This document shows, in pieces, positions 19,569 to 27,604 of a stretch of 32,740 nucleotides of DNA. Origin of the DNA: Nemertoderma westbladi (taxonomy: Eukaryota; Xenacoelomorpha; Nemertodermatida; Nemertodermatidae); contig JAUCBJ010005795.1 in the NCBI GenBank assembly GCA_032718475.1, positions 1-32,740 on the forward strand, written 5' to 3'. The notes beneath the pieces are model-generated. The model did not search any database, had not been told where the DNA came from, and saw only the letters and a program-made list of their open reading frames with translations. Numbering within the stretch: the stretch's first letter is position 1; the number at the start of each line of letters is the position of its first letter. The position numbers were made by a program, and so were the translations under genes.

Positions 19569-21122
19569 GCTCCCACTCGGCAAACATTGCGGTAGGAGAA
19601 ATATATGATACGAAGGTTTCATATGCGGATTGTTTGCAGCTACATAAGGGTGGGTCATTGGAGGTAGAAACATCTGGAGAAATTAAAGTCCCTGAAAATC
19701 AGCTAGTTACCGGCAGCTATTATTTGGTTGGGTCTATGGGGGCGAATGGTTATTGTACTACCGGTTCTTTTACGTATAGGGGTCAGACTTACTCATATGT
19801 GGTTGCAATGGTATCTTATGCCGTTAAGAGATATTCTGTCCGGGTCTCTTATGAACCTGCACTAGGACTGGTCTTTTACGATGGGACTAGATTTCCAGCG
19901 AAACCATCATACGGTCAAGATGACCATATCGGAACAATTACTTGGTCGATTCCAGCCTTAAACTGTCGCTCTCATAGTATGCATCAAGTTCTTCTACAGT
20001 CAGCTGAGCTTCATTCTATCAACGGTGCTCAAGTTATTTTAATATACACTCGGAATAGGAAGCTAGCATTGGAAATCAAACAGCTAACTGATGTATGTGG
20101 GAATAAAATGAATTCTACAAATCTTCCTGGTTTCTATATCAACCTTGAACCATGTATAACTCTTCCTGAATCTAAGGGATTGATGGATTTACAAGCCATC
20201 ATGAAAACTCAATTGTCATTCTTAAATTATCACTCGTACCTTATGAGGGAGGAAGGGGCTGCTGAGTTTATTCTTAAACTGTGCTACTTGGAGCGATCCC
20301 ACATACGAACAATGTTAACGATCACTGGTCTTCATGCGGATGATTCACATTCACTGGATCTATTTGGTCCAGGAATGAGAATTTTCCACAAGGGTGGAGT
20401 TATTCACGTATGTACATGTGCTCCTATCGATGTTAAAATAAGAGACACAACACAGACCACTGCTTTGAAGAGGTCCCTATCTCACATAATAATCGGTCTA
20501 TATTTATGCATTCTGTGTCTCGGAATATTCAAGAACACTCAAGCGAAGTGACATGCTCCGCTATTGCCCCTCTGATGTTTTCTGATGGCCCCGTTTGGTA
20601 CTCTCTATCTCCTCGATTAACCTAATCGCTCCCTCCTCACAGGATTCCTCTGAAGTCATTACGTCGACAAGCTCCTAGGTTGCATACTTGGAATCCTTCA
20701 GGAGCTTTTTCAGATGAGCAGATGCAGCTTATGGTCAAAGCTGCCAATGAGGCTGCGTATAGGGATGCTGTGGTTACAGAAGTATTTAGACGATCAGTGG
20801 GATTAGGGTCCTCGGGGTCAGGAGTTCGATTAGATAATGCTCTTCCGGAAACTGTGTAGACAAATATTTGATCTCATGTCTCGTATATGTACTCAATTTT
20901 TGCAGGATTTGGTCAATTTATGGGTGCTGTTTTTGGATTTTTATCATCCTTAAGCTGGGGTGGACTGTGATATCAAAATGCATAGACTGTTATTCTCTGT
21001 ATAAAATATTTGGATTTTCCTATCAGCTTATTGGAGCATTGTGCGGGGCAGTGGCGAAGCATCTCATCACGAGTGAACAGAACAAAAATATCCATTTGCA
21101 TGAAAAGAAAGACGAACCTTAA
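19523..21122 (+). pseudogene. Decayed viral-type glycoprotein (chuvirus/mononegavirus-like G)
   Basis: The first frame runs from 19523 to 20551 without an ATG at its start, so the N-terminus is missing. It is a Cys-containing ectodomain ending in a GGVIHVCTCAP-type motif. A frameshift near 20480-20550 moves homology to another frame with TCSAIAPLMF, WYSLSPR and an acidic/amphipathic linker. That frame has stops at 20623, 20857 and 20869 and then a Gly/Phe-rich hydrophobic segment (20905-20970). A further shift leads to a hydrophobic stretch and basic tail ending at 21122. The layout (Cys-rich ectodomain, CS.IAP block, linker, membrane segment, short tail) resembles glycoproteins of negative-strand RNA viruses of the Jingchuvirales/Mononegavirales type, which are known to occur as captured env genes of LTR elements. 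The assignment is by pattern only; the gene cannot make a full protein. Confidence 0.5.
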
Positions 21123-21420
21123 AAAAGAAGAGGGGAAAAGAAACGGACAATCCTGACGTAATTCTGGATGATTACAGTAGGTGTGATCCTAATGCACCTG
21201 CGCAACTATATCCTCTCGCAGTAAGCCATGCTTGATTGTAGCACAGTAGTACTCTATATGCTTATATAGTCCAGTGTCTGTAGCTTTCAAAGCTCCCAAC
21301 GGGGGATACTGAAGTTCATATAAATACTTATGTAATAGCTATATTCATCCATATATATTTATACATTTATGCAGTATATGCAGTATATCTATAGCGTTTT
21401 ATTATATAATCCCATTTTAT

Positions 21421-21578
21421 TAGATAATTTTAGTACATTGTATCCTTTTATATTAGATTAGGCGTAAATACTATACTATCTGTTATATTATAAAGACTAA
21501 CCCCTCGTATTTATTAGATAATTTTAGTACATTGTATCCTTGTATATTAGATTAGGCGTAAATACTATACTATCCCGT
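21421..21578. repeat. 94-bp-period direct duplication
   Basis: TAGATAATTTTAGTACATTG and the following 40 bp, ending in GGCGTAAATACTATACTATC, occur at 21421 and 21515 with one or two mismatches. It lies in otherwise unannotated AT-rich DNA downstream of the glycoprotein relic. Confidence 0.85.
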
Positions 21579-21581
21579 TAT

Positions 21582-21908
21582 TCTGGTGGGTCCATGGTGC
21601 ATCCACATGACTTCGACGATAGAGGTTTCATGTTTCTCAGTCGCGTTATTCTGGTGGGACCGTTGCATGGATTTTGGGGCGTAGGCGGTGTAACTAGTCC
21701 AGCTGTAGATCCCAGAATGTTGCGTAACCCCATCCCACATGACTTCGGCGGCTGAGCTTTATGTTGTTGGGAGTGTTATTCTGGTGGGTCCCTGGTGCAT
21801 TCCACGTGACTTCACTCCCAGCGTCTTCATTGTCCATTACATGTGCAGTTTGGGGCGTAGGCGGTGTAACTAGCCCAGCTGTAGATCCCAGATTGCCGCG
21901 TAACACCC
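21582..21908. repeat. Imperfect tandem repeats, about 176 bp
   Basis: GTTATTCTGGTGGG recurs near 21580, 21645 and 21775. The longer block TTGGGGCGTAGGCGGTGTAA plus about 30 more bases recurs at 21674 and 21850. The units are more GC-rich than the surroundings. No protein is supported on either strand; the repeated open frames are by-products of the array. Confidence 0.75.
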
Positions 21909-22079
21909 CTTCCACAACGAAAATTTCCCAAAGAAGATGGTTGAATGTAGTTGGAAATGATGAAAAGAAACAGACGACATTACTATAAACTGAATGATGA
22001 CGCGTATGCTGATGAAAATGTAATGATGCGCACCCTGGTGCTGCGCTTATAACAAATGATGATAGCCGGGGGGCTATAA

Positions 22080-22215
22080 CCCCAATGATGAAATGGAAAT
22101 AAATGAAATGTGAAATAAATATGAAATAAATGGTGGAAATAAATGATGAAATGTGTTTAAATAAATGAAATGTGAAATGAAATAATAATGAGAAATGAAA
22201 AAAGACAAAAAAATG
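22080..22215. repeat. AAATRAATG-type low-complexity array
   Basis: Degenerate iterations of GAAATGTGAAATAAAT, GAAATAAATG and AAATGAAATG. The Phe/His-rich open frame on the minus strand (up to about 190 codons) comes from this simple sequence. Confidence 0.8.
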
Positions 22216-22469
22216 TATAAAATGTAAAAAGAAAAGAATTGGAAAAAAGAAGAGGACATAAAAAGCCAAAACTGGTTGGATATTAATGTATAGCTATAGT
22301 AACTGTAAATGCTGAATGTATTAGCAATAAGATGGTAGATGCCTATATAGCAATGTTATTTAATAAACTGAATTAAAAATAAACTGAATTATTCTGCAGT
22401 CACTATAGTATCAGACTTTCTGGAGTTATAATTAACTGATATAAATTTGCAACGGACATAATTGTAAAT

Positions 22470-25059
22470 ATGGACCCAAATCGCCAAATTATCGGCGAAC
22501 TACGTAATACGATAGATCTACTGGAATATCCACAACCTGGATCCCCTAACTTTGATACAAATTGGAGCACCCTGATAAATGAGAATGTGCGAGTCATCAA
22601 ATTCTCCGGGCGAGAGGGACCGGATTCCCGGAATCTACGAGCCCTCCGGTTGTCCGATGCAAGTACGAGACTGAAAAGAACTCGGAACGCAAAGGCAACC
22701 GGAGAGGATGAGCTGTCGTACTGGGAAACGTTCCGGCAAAGCGTCTACAGATCCCGATGTTTGATATACGACAACGAGGGAAACGCGACGCCCACCTCGA
22801 AAGCGATGACATTTGCGCGATGTCAAAGTTTCGTCGACGACAAAAGTACGTACCTCGCCCACTAGGGATACCTAGCGGAGTGTACGGCAACGCTATGAGA
22901 GGAACGTATATCAGTTAACCAGAATCGCGACGACTACCAGGAGAAGTACGGGACGTAAGAATACGGTCGATCCTCGGTCATCGTCCTCGGAACCCTGGAC
23001 GGTTTGGTGTTGGTGTGTCGAATATTTCTGACACCCAGGCGGGAGGTACGGACAGACGGAGCGATCTGGCTACTACCTCCGGAGATCCAAAAGATCCTAT
23101 TCGACTTCGACATCATTAAAATTGGGTCGGATATAAAGGCGGATGTCCGAAACGACTACGCGAACGCTCCTTTCAGAAGAGACCGTAAAGAAGATCTCAA
23201 TGCCATTAGTCATTGCGTCGACACCCAGACACTATTAGCCTGGTTACGATCCGCCGAATTCATGCGAGGATTCCGAGATATTAGACAGACGAAATCCAGT
23301 ATCGGCTACCTCGCAGTGCTAAACGGCGGCATCGACTTTAAACCTCAGAAATTCCAGGACTATAATAAGATATATATATGGTGGATACCCGGGATTAGAA
23401 ATAAAGAGCGAGCGAGAGAGTCGCTGGAAGGACGTTGAAAGAAAGTGGACGATACACCAAAGGTGGGTGAATCCGGATCGACGGAACTACATCTACGTCA
23501 TTATGGAGTCCTACACCGTCGCTAAGTTCATATGTAAAACTCTCGATAACCTCATTACGGCGGTTCCTCGTTCCTTTATCGACTACGAGTGGAATGAAGT
23601 TATCAGCCACGCCTTCAAAGCAGTCAAGAATATTACACCGGGAGAGACAAAAACGCTCACCGTTATCGATTCCTGAGACGAGAATGGGCCGTTCGACATC
23701 CCTACGATTACCGATCTCCTCGGTGCGGAGGAGCCACTGATTTCCTCGGAAGGGGAAGAATTATGGCTACAGGAAGGCGTTCTACTGTCCACCCCAAAGC
23801 GATAACTCGAGCCGGAAGCCACATACGAACCGGCCGCCAAACGGGTTGCCTCGGCCGAACCTGCGACGGAAGCAGGCGTTTCCACCCCACTCGGCTCCGG
23901 TAGCCCCGCGAGGGAGTTAGTCACTACCTTCGCGTTGAACGACTTCGGCGACATATGCCAGAGGTTATCCCCATATCCTTTCCCGGGTGGCGAAGACTGG
24001 TCTTCGGAGATTCCGAGTACCAGCACCCAACGGACCCGCTCAGCGATACTGGTCGAAAAGGGTCCCAGCGCTGCACCGACTCCCGAAGATCTCCTCGGAA
24101 TCCCTCCGTCGAAAGCCCCGGCACCTCTTTGCCGACCAGCGGTGGCTACTACCCCCTCCGTTCCACAGGATCCTATGCGACTTACCCGATGGTACGCCGA
24201 GCAGGCCGAGCAGACGGTCGTCCGAGATGAGACCGGCAGGACATAAGAAGGTTATCGGAACGAGAACATACTACGCCAAAGCCCAGCCTTTCGCGGGCTA
24301 CTGGCCACAGCGAATATGCAAAGGAGCGACCGACGACTCGAGTATTACGTCGGCGTCCCGATTCCGATATTCTTCGGTCGGGAGATGCAGTTAGAGATAT
24401 GCGCAGACTGCGGTTCAGAGCAGTGCCCACGCGGTAGAAGAAATCGAGTAACCGATTCGTGCCTACAGCTCCTCGGGATACTGTATTGTCCATACTGTAC
24501 GACATCGGGACATGACGTTTCAGTTTGTCCAACCCTCTATAACCTCTGCACAACTTGCGGTTTCCGTGGACATTCCGCTAGCCCCCGCTGCAATATAAAG
24601 TGTCCCACGAAGGACATTACCGCTATGGGAAATCTGGTTATGTTCGAAACCTACGCAAACAGCCACATAAAGACCAAAGTACGGAGAAACGCTCGGAATA
24701 TCGCGCAGGAAATGGCGTGCGGGTATTTTTCCTTCCCGGAACGTCTCCATACGACAGTGACGTTACCTTTCCATTACGTGGATCTGTTGCTAAGCGCCGG
24801 ATTATTCGGCCCATTCGAGATCCGTAGACGCTTATATTCGTATAAGGAAGAGTTCGGTGACGGAAAGTGATTCCTAGAGGCATGCAACACCGAGTTGGAA
24901 AGACGAACCGATATGATCCCGTTGCCATCGAAAGGAAGAGCCGCCAGGAGACAAGCCGAAACGTTGCTCACGATGGATGTCGATGCTCCCCTAACAGCTC
25001 TAGTGATCAACGAGAGTCGACGGGCGAAGAGGAGAAAGGTGTATCAAAGCAAGAAATAG
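22470..25059 (+). pseudogene. Gag-like or exonuclease-like protein with two CCHC zinc knuckles (degenerate)
   Basis: An ATG at 22470 opens a G+C-richer coding region of about 860 codons. Frame 1 of the gene covers 22470-23438 with stops at 22863, 22899 and 22959; after a shift near 23400-23435 a second frame continues to 25059 with stops at 23674, 23803, 24244 and 24868. Around 23064-23150 the stretch LPPEIQKILFDFDIIKIGSD plus IKAD resembles motif II of RNase D/WRN-type 3'-5' exonucleases, but a clear DxE motif I is not visible upstream. A Pro/Ser-rich linker follows, then a Cys-rich region and two knuckles near 24495-24600: CPYCTTSGHDVSVC (CX2CX4HX4C) and CTTCGFRGHSASPRC (CX2CX4HX5C). The C-terminus is basic (RRAKRRK). 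Paired knuckles suit a retroelement nucleocapsid. The polypurine tract and LTR begin about 160 bp downstream. Alternatives are a gag-only non-autonomous LTR element or an accessory ORF. Confidence 0.5.
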
Positions 25060-25217
25060 AGGATCGGGATATTCCGGGAACATTTATATTGAACATTTAT
25101 TTTTATATATATATTAACTCTAGGCCAAATTAATCAAGACTATGCAATATTAAAATTTTGGGTTTTTTATATGGGAAATGACCTACGCAAACTCGATCTA
25201 CCGATAGACCTCACGAA
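25060..25217. other. Short 3' untranslated stretch of the LTR element
   Basis: AT-rich linker between the zinc-knuckle ORF and the polypurine tract, without a gene. It includes TATATATATTAA and a TTTTTTATATGGG stretch. Confidence 0.4.
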
Positions 25218-25221
25218 GGTC

Positions 25222-25233
25222 ATTGGGGGGGAC
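25222..25233 (+). promoter_or_regulatory. Polypurine-tract-like sequence
   Basis: ATTGGGGGGGAC lies immediately before the TGTTCGC end of the LTR. Plus-strand DNA synthesis of LTR retroelements starts at such G-rich tracts directly 5' of the 3' LTR. Its position supports reading 25234 as the LTR start and the upstream ORF as internal to the same element. Confidence 0.55.
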
Positions 25234-25412
25234 TGTTCGCGGTATTTCAACTTTTCCTAATGCGAGTTGAATATTTTTTGGATTTATTTAAAATGATTAT
25301 TCCGATATCACTACTGGGTGCGGGAACATGGGTTTTGGGCACATTTAATGGACTGGGGGCGATTTATGGGCAAATATTGGGGCGACTTACGTGGTACTGG
25401 ACTCATTTCATG

Positions 25413-25420
25413 TATATAAG
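25413..25420 (+). promoter_or_regulatory. TATA box of the LTR
   Basis: TATATAAG preceded by CATTTCATG and followed by a purine-rich GGGCCAGGGGTGGGAGG stretch. Identical in the truncated LTR copy. Predicted initiation near 25445. Confidence 0.5.
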
Positions 25421-25574
25421 GGCCAGGGGTGGGAGGCAAAGTTAAGCAGTATTCAGGTTTACCTGACTACTATTAGGCCTAGCCAACTTACTGCTGCCTG
25501 TAGAGGTGGATTTGGTAACTCGCTAGGTCTAAAGGACAAGGACTGCCCTTAGCGGTCCCTGGCCAACAGAAGTT

Positions 25575-26245
25575 ATTACGAGCCCGAAAAGGACATCGGA
25601 AAGTCTGCTGCTTGTGTCAGGGATTTGCGACGGGAAACGACGACAGACCCCTAGCCAAGCCGTACTGGTTCCTGATGACCGATCCCTTCAGGGTTCGGGA
25701 GGGGTGGTACGGACACGCGAACGGGTCGACCGACTAACAGAGGAAGAGTTCGACGAGGACTGCCTTCCTGGAGTGGGTTCCACGACCGGCGTTAGTACGA
25801 GCCTGAATAAGGACTCGGAAAACCAACAACCGTTGGGGCTCACAACGGGCTGACAGACCCCTTGCCAAGCCGTACTGGTTCCTGACTGATCCCTTCGGGG
25901 TGAGGAAAGGGTGGGACGGACACGCAACGGGGTCGAAAGACAAAGGACTGGACTCTACTGGCCTACCGACTGTTCGGAGCAGTTTCTCGGCTGCCGAAGC
26001 GACTACGAGCCTGAATAAGGACTCGGAAAGCCGAGGTGGTTGGGTCTCTGCTATGAACCGACGGACCCCTAGCCAAGCCGTACTGGTTCCCGATGACCAA
26101 TCCCTTCGGGGTTTGGGAGGGGTGGTACGGATACGCGACAGGGTCTACCGACTGGAGCGACCCTTAGCCAAGCCGTGGTTCCTGATGACCGATCCCTTCG
26201 GTGTTCGGGAAGGGTGGTACGGACACGCAGCAACAGGGTCGACCG
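25575..26245 (+). repeat. Alternating structured GC-rich repeats in LTR (copy 2)
   Basis: The same E and P motifs as at 7227-7900, in the same order and spacing, with scattered substitutions. In the last P unit the TACT of CCGTACTGG has been lost (AGCCGTGGTTCC near 26170), which weakens that hairpin. The other three keep the CCGTAC/GTACGG pairing. Confidence 0.7.
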
Positions 26246-26321
26246 ACACCGACACTACAGCACCAAGACTAGGACCGAGGGAAATCGGGGAACATTAGTT
26301 AGGCTAAAATCTGAGCGAACA

Positions 26322-27133
26322 GTGGGTAATTAAATAATATACTGTAGGGATTTATTTTGTCGTGTTATATTATTGTGAATATTTGGTGTATATTGGTTTG
26401 GGGAAGCCCAACTTATTCTCAATCAAGGTTCAACTGTAGGGAAGTTACATTAAAGAGTATATCCAACCAATGAAACTTTTCCTCAACCGCAATCTTGCAT
26501 TTAAGAACGTATTCCTTCTCCACTACCAATATCCGGTGACTGGCCGGGATTCCGTGGTCTGAAAAGTTCCGCCTCCAGCATCGGCGTTTTCCCCCATGGT
26601 GTCGGGAATAACGGCAACACATATAATAATTTTGTACCAAATGATCACCATTATTATTGTGTTGGTCTAACATACTTTATTAACGCTGTCTATCATGCTA
26701 CAGTATTATGTAAAACTTTGATGTATTACCTTTCTCTTATATCGTTATTTTGTTTGCAGAGTAAGTGAGATCACATCGCCAATAACAATATCAACCTAAC
26801 GTGGCACCTGATACGTATGAACAACCCGTTGATGGTTATTAATGGACTACCTTACTAACATTATCTCAAATATATTTGGTGAGTTAGGTCTTGTAGACAT
26901 TCATGGGGCCGTATTGTATGAAATAAGCAAGCTTAGCATACAGTACGGACACCGCAATTTTAACCTTTGCATAGTCACCCCCTAAAGGGAGCCTGGAGAA
27001 TACATATATTATTATTAGGTATATTATTATAGGTATATTATTTGACACATATTATTTTATATACAAATATCTATATTTCAGACGTTTGACATACTACATG
27101 CCTAGGGTAGGCCCTAATAACTTTAATTGTTAT
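26322..27133. repeat. Block A2 continuation downstream of the LTR
   Basis: Counterpart of 7974-8767, keeping the 22 bp lost there. It is non-coding and ends at the insertion point of the glycoprotein-bearing segment, within TTAATTGTTAT. Confidence 0.65.
26760..26878 (+). other. Exon-like repeat unit, copy in A2
   Basis: A 119-nt segment preceded by the T-rich acceptor-like TTATTTTGTTTGCAG and followed by GTGAGTTAG. It is a diverged relative of 9564-9696 and 31649-31781. No open frame spans it. Confidence 0.35.
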
Positions 27134-27191
27134 TGATGTTATTGTTAATTGTAAAAACATAATTAACACACACAAGGACTATTCCCCCCAT

Positions 27192-27473
27192 ATGGCAGAA
27201 AAGACTTCTTTTAACTTAACCTTGTCGAATACAACAGTCGTTGAAGAGCGCCAAGGTATAACACTACAAAATCAATCAGATTTAGACAAAATAAGACAAA
27301 ACAGGAGCCTAATTGTACAAACAGAGGTACCATCAATACCAATAGAATTCACAAGGAGACAGCAAACTCAACAATCAGTACCGTTAAGTTCAGCTTTTGA
27401 TGTTAACTCCTACGTAAAAATTAGAAAGGAAGGTAAAGAAAAGGGACAAAAGGAACAAGAGGAAGAAATCTGA
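27192..27473 (+). CDS. Small hydrophilic ORF upstream of the glycoprotein gene, unknown function
   Basis: A 93-codon ATG frame in the insertion, 131 bp upstream of the glycoprotein ATG. It is Thr/Ser/Gln-rich and ends in a Lys/Glu/Gln-rich charged tail (KEGKEKGQKEQEEE). No signal peptide, membrane segment or known domain is visible. It is intact, but short enough to be chance. It may be a small accessory ORF or the C-terminal remnant of a longer upstream gene. Confidence 0.35.
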   Translation: MAEKTSFNLTLSNTTVVEERQGITLQNQSDLDKIRQNRSLIVQTEVPSIPIEFTRRQQTQQSVPLSSAFDVNSYVKIRKEGKEKGQKEQEEEI

Positions 27474-27604
27474 AAGTGCTAAATCAAGCCAAGCAAAACC
27501 AAACGAATAACAAGTGACAGGTGATAGAAAACAGACAAGTGGATGATTAGGTTATCAACACAATCAGTAAACAGAACAGGTTTTGATTTTAAACAACAGG
27601 CATA

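Larger units (their letters stand above)
25234..26321 (+). mobile_element. LTR, about 1,088 bp (probable 3' or solo LTR)
   Basis: Begins TGTTCGC (25234-25240) and ends GCGAACA (26315-26321), an exact 7-bp inverted pair with TG...CA termini. A polypurine tract abuts the 5' end and a TATA box lies 180 bp in (25413-25420). I see no AATAAA in it. The R/U5 part is filled with alternating structured repeats. The copy at 7044-7973 lacks the first 150 bp. No matching 5' LTR is present upstream of the ORF, and no target-site duplication could be confirmed. The sequence after GCGAACA (GTGGGTAATTAAATA) does not look like a primer-binding site, favouring a 3' LTR. Confidence 0.6.

Noticed and set aside
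21694-22269. Minus-strand Phe/His/Ile-rich open frame of 191 codons
   Set aside because: Half of it is the AAATGAAAT simple-sequence array read backwards and the rest crosses the 176-bp repeats. No domain, and composition is explained by low complexity.
22597-22890. Minus-strand frames opposite the zinc-knuckle pseudogene
   Set aside because: GC-rich coding DNA gives open shadows on the other strand; the plus strand has the zinc knuckles and ATG context.
23064-23200. Definite RNase D/WRN exonuclease
   Set aside because: Only a motif II-like stretch is visible; the DxE of motif I and a clear motif III could not be found. Kept as a possibility, not a call.
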